Of a stretch of DNA of 64,000 bases, positions 46,873 through 58,734 are shown one piece after another (within the stretch, counting starts at the first letter, position 1; each line of letters starts with the position of its first letter). The translations under genes and the position numbers were made by a program. The stretch spans positions 992,001-1,056,000 of the forward strand of contig JAWNGF010000003.1 in assembly GCA_037039685.1 (NCBI GenBank). The letters run 5' to 3'. Source of the stretch: Ceratobasidium sp. AG-K. Its lineage: Eukaryota; Basidiomycota; Agaricomycetes; Cantharellales; Ceratobasidiaceae. The notes below the pieces were generated by a model, which saw nothing but the letters and a program-made list of their open reading frames with translations, did not search any database and was not told the origin of the DNA.

Positions 46873-49075
46873 TTATCCACGTGCGCGAGTGGCCTTGGCC
46901 TTGACTTCTGCACTGCTCTGCCGCCGCCGGGGTTTGCTCACCTCGTGTACTACCGACACTGTCGCCCGTCGCTTGTTCACACTCGGCCGTCGTCTCCTCG
47001 CCTCTTTTTCTCTCTCAATCTCCCCATCCCGCTCGGCCTCGTACTCGCGGACTGCATTCGCCGCAACCTCCGCCTCGGGCCCTGTCCAATCGGCCTCGTC
47101 CCGCGGTACGAGCCCGACCACTGTATCCATCAACACACGCCAAGGTTGATCTACATCCACGTACCGGACACCCCGGTCTGATCTTCTTCTACAGACTGCG
47201 CAACGTACTCGACCTTGATCCCGGCTACACTCTTGGCGTCTTCCCGGTGCGCTACCCACGCCCCTCGCGCCGTACGTCCGAACCACTCTACATGTTGGTC
47301 AGCAAATAGCATTCAAGGAACAAGCTCGGGTTGCCATCACGGGCGTATTCACTCACCGAGCATGACTAATTTCGGACACCGCCTCATAAACTTGCGTACG
47401 TCGCGTAATGGCGGGTGCATACAGTCCACCACCTCGATCGTGTCATTCATATTCCCCGCCCCGCCCGGTGTGATTGGACTCGTCGTCGGGCTGCCTTCGT
47501 CTGGCAACATGGGCATCACCAGTTTGGGGCTCTTGAGCGATCGAGTGAGTAACAGGGGCGAACTTGTGGGCGACCCTATCATGATCCCGTGAACTCGAAG
47601 CGGGGACATGCTCGGCGTAGGTAGGGTCGGCGAGGGCGGTGTTGAGGGGGCGTGCGAGACGGGTACGGTCACGTATAAATGCGACAGACTCGCGAGGTGG
47701 GCAAACGACGACGTGAGCGAGAGCAGCCTCGCAAAGGGCGCGTCGAGCGTGATGCGCAGGGTCTGTACTCGTCAGTTGCGTCCGGTTCCGAGCTGCGACG
47801 TACCTCGACATTGGCGCATCCGTCGATCAACTCTTTGAGGTCGTCCGTATTCCATGCCCACCAGTCGCATTCGAGATGCTTGACGCGGGTGCACCCCTTG
47901 AGTGCGTCGACAACCTCACTCGGAACAGGTTTGGCCACGGCGACATCGTCGACTTGTCCACCCGAATACGTCCGTGTAATCGATATCCTTTCGAGCTGGC
48001 CCAGTCCTTGGAGCGACGGAAACGACAACAAATGATCTGCTGTCCACGAATGATGCGGCCCACTCTCGCTCAACGCAATCTTGAGCGTATGCAACGACAA
48101 TGGGAGCTCGACATTTTCCCACAACGTCTTGGATAATCGGCCTACACCTAATCAATACCCGCCCTCGCGACTAGTGTGGACGCACCCTGAACTTCCACGA
48201 GCTCCAACACCTCGAGCGCATCCAACCCCTCGACCAACGCGCTCACACCCCGATCCGTGAGTTTTGTCCCCCCGGTACCGAGCGTCAACCGCTTGACACG
48301 CGACATTCTCGCCAAGCGCTCACACACCCAATCGTCCAACCACACAAAATCCACCACCAAATGATGCACATCGGGCGGATGAGACGCCAGGGCGCTCGCA
48401 CCCGCCTGAGACAACCTCGTCAAGTGCAAATAATTCAACGGGGGGAGCAACGACAGCGAGCGTGCGTCCCATTTGGGTATCGACGGGTTCGAGGTGGGTG
48501 CGAATGTGAATCGTTTGAGGTTTGGACTGTGCGTCGAGAGGGTCTGGATGTATGTTAGATCGCGTACGTAATAATGCATGGCTTACTTCGCATATCCCGT
48601 CGGGCGGGGGTACGCTCGCCGCCCATATGAGCTCTTCGAGGGATGTACATTGTGCCAGGAGACTTTGCATACGGCTGCCTGAAATGGGTCGGATGGGCTC
48701 TTCTTCTTCGTCGGCGTCGAGTTCGAATAGGGTCGTTTCTTGTTTTGTGAGGGGGTCGAGTACGATGAGCGTTCGCACGTGCGGGGCGTATCGTCCGTTG
48801 CGTACAACTGTACTCGCTGGACCCGTTTCGGGAGATCCGAATTGGGCGTCGTCGTCGGGTAGGACAAGCGTGTGGAACAATACGTTGACTGTCGCGCGAT
48901 GGACTGTCCGTCCGCACTCGGCCAGTAAACTGCGTCGGAGGCTGTAGGATTGGTTATATCCGAGTAGTTCGGTGAGGATGACTAGACGCATGTATTAGCA
49001 GTGTCACGCTATACTCAGATGCAACGCACGCGTTAGGATGCGCTCAGACTGCGCAAGAGCGTCCACGGGCGACAT
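46873..49075 (-). CDS. F-box/LRR-like protein
   Basis: Minus-strand gene, start ATG at 49073-49075 (MSPVDALAQSERIL) with an intron joining T to LILTELLGYNQSYSLRRSLL, an F-box-like helix pair. Later exons give LHLTRLSQAGASALASHPPD, LARMSRVKRLTLGTGGTKLT, LALEVLELVEVQG and SLHTLKIALSESGPHHSW, LSFPSLQGLGQLERISITRT and LKGCTRVKHLECDWWAWN, a leucine-rich repeat pattern of the F-box type. The C-terminal exon continues QPWRVLMDTVVGLVPRDEAD and a basic tail to a stop at 46873-46875, but the reading frame changes near 47160-47190 and I could not join it cleanly; the gene may instead end at about 47157. Function by inference: substrate adaptor of an SCF ubiquitin ligase. Confidence 0.7.
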
Positions 49076-50414
49076 CCCAGCAATGACGTTTCAATTCGAT
49101 ATCCGTCGAGCGCAATACAATCAATAAAACTGACTTCTCGATAACAGCTATTCATTAGCCCAGCCAGCAACGGTCGGTGTCTCGACGTACCACTCGAGCG
49201 CAGGGATCGTCGAGACTAACATCGGCCGCCCCATTGCGCCCTGAAATATCCCCACATTCCGCGGACCTTTGTTTGGCTCGAGTGGGCTTCGTGAGATCTG
49301 GGGCGTTTGTGCGAGTGTATGCGCACGTGCCTGGGTTGGTTTTGGTCGTGCAAATCTCGGTTTCGTCCGTGTTCATGATTCGTCGTTACGTATTTTTTGG
49401 ACATGCGTTTAGACGTCATGTAGGCGTTTGTTGCCGAGACCAGCTTTGCGTGAAAAATATGTATTCAATTGTGCCTGCGCGTCAGCTTTAATTTTGTGAT
49501 TTATGTAAATTCAAATGTCTCTGCACGATTTTTAATCTATGGAGAGAAGGCCGGTTGTTTCATGAGTGATGGCGATCGTGTTGGACAAGGAGTTGATAAT
49601 CGTACAACCGAACCGGGCCAAGGAATTTGGCCAAGAGATGAGGGGCTTGCCCAGCTCATGCATCCATCTCAACGCTTTGATGGGCATCCCCCATCTTAAT
49701 TGTATACGATTGGGTCTACACAAGAAGTGCGTGGACTGGGGGCTGCGTAACCTTGTTGCCAGGCTTCGAAACTACGCTAGAGCAATCTATGCAATCATAG
49801 AACCTTCCTCTCCGAAGGTACGTCACATATGTCAGCACTCTTGTGGATCCAATGTGTGGCGGTGTCATTTTACGAGTGCAATAAGAATGTGATGCATATA
49901 ATTAACATGTAACACTATATCACAAGCAACAATCCCAACTGCGTCTTATCTGATCGCCAGGCGTTACATATATGGCGGGGGCAGATCAGGGCGGGGGCGG
50001 GTCAGAGCGAGGCGAGACGATTGCGGCTCATGTCTGGCAAACAGCTTTAAATTAAGATGAAATCTAAGTCAATGGCGGTACATGTGGTTATGGTCTTTAG
50101 CCACATATTTGCAACGCAGATCGTTGACTGGTTATCGATATCTTATCTCCCCAACGGTCTGGTGTTGTTGGATAATCACCATGGTAGTGTAGCGTGCTCC
50201 ACGAGACTACCGCATTGCCCTCTGCGGCAAATCATCCACGATGCTACTAACAGCGAACGTGCCGTATTTTAAGAGTAGGATCAAACAACGTCTCAATGCA
50301 ACTTCTACGAGAATCAGTTCCGCTTCATCACCAGCCACAGCATAATCCAGTCCTACTACCACTCCCAGGTACCACAAAGCCCAAAATGCCTCGATAACTT
50401 CTCCAATCGGATGC
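49076..50414. other. Intergenic region with G-rich island
   Basis: About 1.34 kb upstream of the F-box-like gene and before the NLR relic. It holds a G-run cluster at 49977-50001 of the form G5-N7-G3-N-G5-N-G3. No gene supported; open frames at 49155-49376 and 49469-49699 lack motifs. Confidence 0.4.
49977..50001 (+). other. Potential G-quadruplex motif
   Basis: Runs of G at 49977-49981, 49989-49991, 49993-49997 and 49999-50001 fit the four-run rule with loops of 7, 1 and 1 nt. Formation in the cell is not shown. Confidence 0.5.
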
Positions 50415-53400
50415 TTGTCCCATGATGCTCGCACCGACTCGCACCGCCCACCCGATGCAGAATCGCCTACGCGAACCACGTCAAATTCCTCTACGCCAAC
50501 TCCCTCCAATATACCTCACGGAGCCCGTTTGGAGAGTGCGAATCCGTTCGCATGGCCCGGACTCGAACGGTTACTCAGGGATATTGAGGCATGTTCAGAC
50601 GTATTCGCTCTACACAAGCTAGCAATTGGCAGACTAAACGAGTGCGTTGCCATATTCGAGGTATGTTATAAACAATACTCTTGTTTGTTTATAACTCATC
50701 CGGGGCAGACTGCCGGCGGACGAGGTAAAGACTACAGGGAGCTTCAGATTAGCCTTGATTCGCTCCTTGAAGAACTGAGTAAACTTGTCGCAGGTGCAAT
50801 CGACCGGGCGGTGACTGCGAGCATGAAAAATCTGTACATGTGAATCACATAGCTTATAAGTAGGTATGGAATACTGATAAAATTCCGCCACAGAAATCTG
50901 AATGAAGTGCCCAAGTTGGTGCAGGAAAAAAAAAAAATGAGAGGACCAACCCAGCGGCACACAGGCTCTGGGCAACTCGCACCAGATTCTTGGTACCACC
51001 AAAGGATCCAAGGGTACCTTGAACGCTTCATAGTAAGAGTTGCGTTTACATGCCAGAACTTCATCACCTCAGAACGAGTCAGCTCAACACAAATCTAAAC
51101 CCATGGATGACAGTCAACAAACAAGAAGCGGTCGTTAACGCATCCACAGTTCTAGATACCGGTCTCATCTCGACCGGTAGAAGACTTGCTTGCGCCAGTT
51201 ATCTCCAAACTTGTCGGCAATCTATAACCTCGTCGAATCCGAGGATATCCTGTGAAGGGCTTGCACACCAGAAACTCGCAAGGAGGAACTTATTAAGCTC
51301 CTATCGTGGGCCCACGACACACACGCGGAGGATCTACATTGGATAAATGGTCTGGCTGGAACTGGCAAGGTCACTATCGCCCATCTTCTCTGCCCCGAGC
51401 TTGGGAAGGCTGCCGAACTAGGGGTAACCTTCCGCTCGAGATTAATACAAGAATGTCACCGTGTCAAGCCAATCATACCCTCGGTCGCATACCAACTAGC
51501 CCGATTTTCGAACCCATTTCAACACGCTTTATTAACGGTCCTCAAGGAGGATCCCGATATGCACACCCTGGTGCTTGCGGTACAGTTCGAAAGCCTGCTC
51601 CCTTAACCCTTGTCTGAGGTGAAATATACTCTGCCAGCTGACTTTGTGGTCATCATCAATGGCTTGGACGAATGTGAGAATGAAAACAGTGTGGGTAAGA
51701 CCTTGGACATCTTGTTATCCCAATCAATCCTGTCAATCTCAGCTTATGGATCTAGTGGGATGCTCTGGAGTTCTTTTCATTTTTTGCGTCTACTGCTGTG
51801 CGATACACTAAGGATGAACTCCGTTTCAAACAACGCGAAGAATGACTTCTAGCCTCGAAGAATGGCAGATATCACGATATCGATAACCTCTACTCACCGA
51901 TCCTCAATACGGGATTTGGAAGCAGATATCTCGATGATCTGGATCGTGCGCTAGCGACCATGCTTCTTACTACGGTTATATGCGTACCGGAGCCAATGAC
52001 TGTTGAAGCGCTGGCGAATCTACCAGTATACCTGGACCGGAAGACGGGCAGCAAGTTCAAGCCCTGCTGCGACCGCTTTGTTCTGTCCTAAACATTGCCG
52101 AGCGCAATGGACTTGTGACAACGCTACGCACATCCTCCCCTGACTTTATGCTTGATGGCCATCGTTCGACCTCAGATTCACGATAGAGCGTCAATCTGAG
52201 GAAAATACGGAGGTTACTTGCGGTTCACTGGCAAAATCCGCAGGTTACTTCTGGATTTGATCTTAGCTCCACAAACGCTCAGTCCAAGATCGGCACGTAA
52301 CCTGATGGTTTTGCCAGTGAACCACATATCAGATGCGGGTTTTACCTGCGGTTTTCCCGCAGGTTTGGGTTCCATGGTGATTGCGATCCAAAGCTCACCC
52401 GCGAGTGGTTAGCGTGAGCATGTTCCCAGACAGTCGAATCTAACCGGTCGCGGTATGATATTTGCGGATTGGAGTCCTCTTATCTGCGCGACGAAGAAGT
52501 GAAGGGGGTGTAAGTGTGTGAATCGAGCTATCCCACTCCATGTGTTTTATTCATGCCGTTACTGGGCCACTCATCTAGAACTTGCAACGAAAAGCACCGA
52601 ACTGGATCGACCACTGTTCGACCTTCTGTTGGCGTCCTATTGTTGTGGATAGAGATATTAAACTTGAAACGTGTAATGCATATTGGACCGAAGATCCTAA
52701 GACACTCGGAGAGCTGGAGCAGAGTGAGTACCGTCGCATTCTCATCTGATGGTACTCGTATTATATCTAGTTCTCACGACCGGACACTTCGAATATGGGA
52801 TTTCCAGAACCGAGTCGTGCCGGAAAGCTCGCTTGAAGGGCATAGTGTTGCAGCTATACCAGACGACCCCGCATATAAGCACTATAAGGACACTGTAGGT
52901 GAAATGGAGACGCGGAGCACAGAATTTGGCGGCGCAGCTGTAGGGAAATACCTCAACTAGCGTGCTACGTGGCCAGCTTGTTTCTCATCTGATGGCTCTC
53001 ATAGAATTTCTATTACTTGGCACGGCGCCTCAAAAAAGATGGGAAACTTCCAGCGGGCCTCCGGTGGCTGGCCTACCTGCTCATCGTACAGTCTCAGTCC
53101 ACTTATCTGTAATCGGTTGCATGTTAGGTTGAATTCTGGTTGCCCGCCGCAACGGTCCCGCCCCCGAAGCCATCGAACTATGGAATGTTCAGAATGAAAC
53201 TTGGGGCTACATTAACAATACTGAACAAAAGTGCTATTGGGCTACAACGGGTTGCTCATGGATTCGGTTTAATAGCCCTTTCGCCGGACAACGCACGCCT
53301 CGTCTCCGTTGACCGCTTCAAACCTGAGCGCATGCTGGTGTAGACTCGGCGACCTAGGAAGTCCACCCATGACCTGCTCGATGGTCACGCAGATAAAATT

Positions 53401-54068
53401 GTTCCCGTGTACTTCTCGCCTGGTGATATGTGTTTCGTCTCCGGCTCAGCAGGCAAGACTTTGCGATTGTGGGACGCTGGTAATGGGAAGATGGTGCTCC
53501 AAGTTGGCCCGTTCAAGGGTCATACCAAAACGGTTTACTTGGCCTTCTTCTCGAGTGATGGGACACAAATTATCTCCGACTCACCTGATAAGACGATACG
53601 CTTATGGGACGCAGCGATTGGAAAGCCAACCTGTAGACCCCTTACGGGGCATACTGAAGCGATTATTTCTATTACCTTCTCCCCCAATCGCCAGTGCATG
53701 GTTTCGGCCTCTCGCGATCAAGTCATACGAGCTTGGGATATTGGCAACCTGACAGGAGTGCAGGCCTTAGGAGGTGCGGTACAGATAACCCACTAGAATT
53801 AGTACCACTCGTTCATTAACCTACTTGCTAGATTTTTCACTCTCCCTTGCGCTCAAGGGCCTTTCACCCAAATATTCTAGGCAAGGTTGGGCCCGGCAGG
53901 AGGATGGGTGGGTAGTTGATGACTGGGCCCGTCTGTTAGCATGGGTGCCACTCGGTTTACGTATTTCGCTCCTCAGTTCGCGCAACACAGTGCTTATTTC
54001 GGCAATGAACCACTGGCAACTCGACTTAGAAGCCGCCAAGCTAGGAGAGTCGTCGACTGAGTGTTACA
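50415..54068 (+). pseudogene. Decayed NACHT-WD40 (NLR/HET-type) gene
   Basis: Fragments appear in the order of a fungal NLR. N-terminal helical region: LESANPFAWPGLERLLRDIE, IGRLNECVAIFE, then ELQISLDSLLEELSKLVAGA. The NACHT part gives LHWINGLAGTGKVTIAH (Walker A at 51349-51375, with Val where Ser/Thr binds Mg), VKPIIPSVAYQLARFSNPFQ, a TAA stop in frame at 51604-51606, then VVIINGLDECENENSVGKTL (Walker B with Asn for the usual Asp). A frameshift near 52055 is followed by ALLRPLCSVLNIAERNGLVT. The 3' part holds WD40 repeats (FSSDGTRIISSSHDRTLRIW; AGKTLRLWDAGNGK; SSDGTQIISDSPDKTIRLWD) and a conserved NLR tail (VVDDWARLLAWVPLGL, RNTVLIS). The active form would sense a ligand and signal incompatibility or defence. 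This copy is inactive. Confidence 0.85.
52170..52364. mobile_element. Foldback (MITE-like) insertion in the NLR relic
   Basis: Nested inverted repeats: CCTCAGATT at 52170-52178 with AATCTGAGG at 52193-52201; a 27-bp near-palindrome pair, 52222-52248 with 52297-52323 (two mismatches apart); and an 8-bp hairpin at 52344-52364. The insert splits NLR sequence between the MLDGHRS segment and the NICGLESSYLRDEEVK-like segment (here RYDICGLESSYLRDEEVK). Element boundaries and target duplication are not certain. Confidence 0.55.
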
Positions 54069-54376
54069 CACCACGAGGGACCAAAGCTCTCACCCGTCGC
54101 TGCTTCTATGCTCGCTTGGCTGATTTAGATCTCTCTTATTTGCGAATCAACCCTCGAGTTTGTGAATATACCAGTTTATCAATTCAACGAGCATGGACAC
54201 GTTACTTTAGGTTCAATTGCGCCGAACAAAACAGTGTGGAGCTATGGCATGAGATGCTTGAAGATATTTCAGCCAACTTGAAAGTATAGGGAGCCGAATT
54301 AAAAATACATGTAATATACCACCGTCTGGTCATAAGCTCATAACTGTGGAAAAACAAGCTTGGTCCCCCAATCACA
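54069..54376. other. Intergenic region
   Basis: 308 bp between the NLR relic and the vWA gene stop. No gene seen. Confidence 0.35.
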
Positions 54377-55950
54377 TTAGATCACAGAGGTGGCTCCGTG
54401 GCGGTCTACACGGCGATTAATCCCACCAAGTAGAATCTTTACTAGGAGCTCTGTGTTGAACTCTGAACCTGTGTAAGGCGTGGTGTCCACCATGTCCTAA
54501 ATCAAGTCAATATCTACCCCAAATTCTGAGCCTTTGAAAAAACATAAGACTTACCCTGATCCCATGTTGGTGCGCCAGTCCATCATCCAACTCTCTCAAA
54601 GCCTCCGCTGTATCCTCTGCTGTCCCAATTTGGACAAACTGAATTCCAACCTGCATCAATGGGAAATGCCCTGCGTCGAGTCTGCGTGCAGTCGCAACAA
54701 TGACGCTTTCCGGGTCGTCAGTTGGTGCGCCGTCCGTTATGACAATAAAGTTGACTGGCTTGACGAGCTCCTCTTCATCCTGATCGCGGGCGGTTTCAAG
54801 ACGGTTCATGTATGCAAGCAGGAGCTGTTCGAGTTTCTCGCCGGTTGGTGTGATGCCGTTGGGGTGAATGTGGTCGAAAAGGCGTTTAACCTCTACTCCG
54901 TTCTGGGGAGTTCACGTTTATTAGTTAGGTGCAACTAAAAAGGAAGACCATTACCTTCATATTGATGCCCACTCTATGATCATTGAGAAAGTGCACGTCT
55001 ATGCCCTCTTGGTCATACTTTGCCGCCGCATCTGCCAGTCCTGCCAGCGCATCACGCGCCTCGGCCCACGATTCACCCTCCATCGAACTCGAGTCATCTA
55101 CGATCATAACAGTCTTGTACCGTCTGCAAATCATTAGATTAGAAATTTTATACTAAGTACGTAACACCTACCGCAACATTTCAAGCGGATCTTCGCGTGA
55201 CCCCCGCCGCGTTGGTGTCGTTTGCGAGCCGTTCGTAACCCGGGTCACAGGCCCTGTCTCGAACCTTGTTGCTATCGGAGTCTCGGGCCCAAGACTATCC
55301 GGACTCGAGACCACCTCAGATTCTGCAGCCGTATGCCAGCTTTCGGTCCTACTTTCCTCCAGCGTAGTTGGGGGGGAGGGCATATCAAACCTAAACCCTC
55401 CAGGTATAGTCGGGACCGACGATGGGGCGAGGGAAGGCATGCGGCGGCGCGAGTTCGGAGACAATGCGCGGGTACGGGATGCGGATGGACCTGCCAGGAC
55501 AGAGTGTGATACCGTTCGCCGGTGGGACTGTAATTCGCCTGCCTGACCAAAACTAAGAGGTTTCTTCTCTTGAGGATATTGGTATCCGTAGCCTTGTGGG
55601 CTCGAGCTACGTGGCGGAATTTCCGGGGGCGGTGCCTCTGCAAGTTGGACCTCTCGACGATGTGGTTCGGCGGTGTAGGGCGGCGGGGCGGTAGCTACGG
55701 TGGACATCGAGTCTCGACGACCAGTTGTTCTCTCGCGTGAACTAGGTAGATTCGTGTACGAGCCAGCGATCGGAGAACCCGGTGTGGAGTCTCTGCTTTG
55801 CCTTCTGTCCCTTCGCATGCGATTATGTTCTCCTGAGAGTGTGCGTGTTTGCACGCCACCGGCGTTGACACTGCCTAGAGGCATAGGGCCCGATATGGTC
55901 TCCGGCTTTGGTGCATCTTGGCTATTTGAGCGCGATGGAGATTGTCCCAT
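54377..55950 (-). CDS. vWA-domain protein with disordered N terminus
   Basis: Start at 55948-55950 (MGQSPSRSNSQDAPKP). About 260 disordered Ser/Pro/Arg residues precede the vWA domain in later exons: MIVDDSSSMEGESWAEARDA (MIDAS DxSxS), then LADAAAKYDQEGIDVHFLND, LFDHIHPNGITPTGEKLEQL, VNFIVITDGAPTDDPESVIV (DGxxTD), and DAGHFPLMQVGIQFVQIG. The C-terminal exon ends VDRHGATSVI, stop TAA at 54377-54379. vWA proteins of this kind bind a metal ion and partner proteins; the MG at position 1-2 with Ser6 fits an N-myristoylation consensus. The disordered N terminus carries phosphosite-like clusters. A substrate cannot be named. Confidence 0.85.
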
Positions 55951-56818
55951 AGACTAGGAGAGCTGGCGCGAGCGAGAGTAATGACGTGAGGACGGGGGTG
56001 GAAGTCAAGAGCAACCAAGCTGCCATGAAGGCTGGATGCTGTAACTTGCCAAATGCGGGGAACTGAGGCTCGGCGATACAATCACTTATACCCGATGCCG
56101 TGATGTGATGGTGTGGCACATCGCCACCTAAACAACGAAGCACCACCAACAAAGTCTAGACTTGTCTTTCATTTTACTCCCAGTTAAATGCTCCCGCGTA
56201 ATGCGCGATCGGTACCGGAAATCACAACCACTGCTAAGCGAGGACGAATTGGCCGGGCCGCGGTACCTCGACGGAAATGGGAGCATCTAATTCCCCGTTT
56301 GCCGTCGCTTAGCTTCGAGCACGTTGACCAACGGCTCCTATTTCGCTTGTTGTAGGCTGAAAGGCGTATACACTTTTTGGTATGGGCGGCTTTACTTCTT
56401 TTATAAGTGAATATTCTTCTCTATGCTTATCGCGCGTGCAAGCCGTTTCGAGTCATTACACACGTGTGATCCAGAACCTCAGCCGAGAATTACTCAGAAT
56501 TAAAGCTGATGGGCGCAAAAAGCCGCATCACCTGAGCGGCGGGCCTCTCGTCCAAAAACGTTAAGCGAGCCGTGGGAACTGTAGGTTAATCCATTTAGGG
56601 TGTTTGTCTCCTCCACATCTCGTCGAGTCCGTCTGTCCCTGCAGTTTGCCGAGATCGAGGCTAAGCGAGATCCTTTTTGGGAAGGCATTAGACGCAAATG
56701 AAGTAACCCGTAGATAAGTACGTTTACCTGGGCGCAATTGCAACGCGGGTGCGGAGCTTTTGTCTTTACCACGACCACGACCTCCGGCTACACTTAAAAC
56801 CTCTGAGCCAGATACGAT
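55951..56818. promoter_or_regulatory. Divergent promoter region, vWA / aminotransferase
   Basis: 868 bp between divergent starts. No exon or RNA gene recognised. Confidence 0.4.
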
Positions 56819-58601
56819 ATGCTCCGCGCTACTAGGACTCTTCTCCCCTCCCCCACTCTCCGCACTCTTGTTTCCCCTCGTCTTCTCCACTCTACGTCTA
56901 CTATGCATGCCCCGGCTGCTACCACCAATGGTCATGCTAATGGCACCAACGGCATCCACATCAACGCCGCATTTGGTGCTGAGCACACCGCGCGCGGTGT
57001 GAACCGCCTCGTCAATGCCGTCATCGTCAAAGGTGAAGGCTCGTACGTCACCCTCGACGATGGACGCGAGATGCTCGATTTCACCACCGGCATCGGTGTT
57101 ACCGGTCTAGGTAAGTCCCTCCTTCATCTTGCCGTTGGCCAAAGACCAACTCCAGACAGGCCACTGTCACCCTGTCGTTAGCGGCGCTGCCGCCGAACAA
57201 TGCATGAATCTCGTTCACGGACAAGTGAGTCACCTCCCTGAATGCTGGGCGGAGCACCTAATTTTGGAGCGCTTGCGTCACAGTGCAGTATCGGGTTCCA
57301 CGAGCCAGGGCTCAAGTTGATCAGCACGCTCCTGCCGCTCATGCCTGATCCATCGCTCAATACATTTTTCTTCTGGAACTCTGGATCCGAGGCCGTCGAG
57401 GCTTCCGTGAAGCTCGCGCGCGCGGCGACGGGAAGGCAAAACATCATTTCCATGCAAGGTAAGTTCGGAATTCCGATGGGCCGAGGTAGTACTGATCGGC
57501 CGTAGGTGGATACCACGGAAGGACGTTTGGAGCGATGGCGCTTACCCGCAGCAAGACCATTTACAGCGAGGGTGTCAGTCCACTGATGGTGAGTCGATTC
57601 AAGCTAGAAGCGCGCACATGTATCTGATCCTTGGCTGGAATTCATAGCCCGGTGTGTTCGTCACGCCATACCCATACTGGCACCAGCTTGGTCTCCCACC
57701 CAACGCACCCGAAGAGCAAGTCGTCAGGCAATCATTGCACCAGCTCAACCTGCTCCTGTCACAGCAAACCCACGGATCGGAAACCGCCGCGATTATCATC
57801 GAGCCCGTTTTGGGTGAGGGCGGTTACATTGCCGCTCCTGCGTCCTACTTGAAGGGCCTTCGTGAGATTTGCGACAAGCACGGAATTTTGTTGATTTTCG
57901 ACGAAGTCCAGTGCGGGTTTGGAAGGACTGGCAAATACTTTGCGAGTGAATACTCGGGAGTTCGCCCGGATATCATGATTATTGCCAAGGGACTCGCAAA
58001 CGGGTTCCCTCTGAGTGGAATCGTGAGCCGCAAAGAGCTGATGGACAAGCAAAAGCCCGGAACGATGGTAAGTCGATAATATGTGGGTGGGTATATGCGG
58101 GCTAAGAGCGGCTTTGAAGGGCGGAACCTATGCCGGGAACGCGGTGGCGTGCGCAGCAGCTGTCGCATGTGCCAAAGTCATGCGAGACGAAAAGGTACTC
58201 GAGAACGTGAACGCACGGTACGTAACACCTGTCTTGGCCTGTTCGCTTAGACTGAATTAACTGATAGATCCGCCGAGCTGTTCGCCGGTATTGAGTCCCT
58301 GCGCTCGAACCCCAAGATAGCGCCCTACATTTCAGACGCGCGCGGGCAAGGTCTGATGGTCGGTGTCGAGTTTGCGTCCCCGGCGGGCGCGAGCTGGGAC
58401 GCGTCTGTGCAGAGCAGCGCCCCTAAGAGCTTTGCCAGCCGGGTAGCGACCAAGGTGATCGAGAAGGGTGTGCTGTTGTTGACGACGTCGGTGTTCGAGG
58501 TCGTACGGTTCATCCCTCCTTTGAACATCTCCCAGGCGGACATGGCCAAAGGGATAAAGGCGTTCCAGGAGGCAGTCGAGGAGGTTGTGCGTGAGGGTTG
58601 A
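56819..58601 (+). CDS. Class III aminotransferase (4-aminobutyrate/acetylornithine type)
   Basis: Multi-exon gene. Start ATG at 56819 gives MLRATRTLLPSPTLRTLVSP, an Arg/Ser-rich leader that fits a mitochondrial presequence. Then come VKGEGSYVTLDDGREMLDFT, HCHPVVSGAAAEQCMNLVHG, FFFWNSGSEAVEASVKLARA (NSGSEA motif), GGYHGRTFGAMALT, IIEPVLGEGGYIAAPASYLK, LIFDEVQCGFGRTGKYFASE (FDEVQ) and IMIIAKGLANGFPLSG with the PLP-binding Lys. The final exon reads LFAGIESLRSNPKIAPYISD and RFIPPLNISQADMAKGIKAF, stop TGA at 58599-58601. All class III PLP enzyme hallmarks are present and order is normal, about 470 aa. GABA versus ornithine/acetylornithine specificity is not determined. Confidence 0.9.
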
Positions 58602-58734
58602 AATAGCAGTACTATTATTGAACGTTGTATTAGGTTCGTTTCAATGTAATGTACAATAGATAAGCGAGATTATGTCATTCAAGTGCTGCGGACCTCCCCT
58701 GAAGGAAGCCAGTGATCCAAGCTGTACGACGACG

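Noticed and set aside
45118..47181. Open frame of 687 codons on the plus strand
   Set aside because: It is antisense to the chitin synthase gene, whose catalytic motifs are unmistakable. The frame mirrors the GC-biased third positions of that gene and has no domain of its own.
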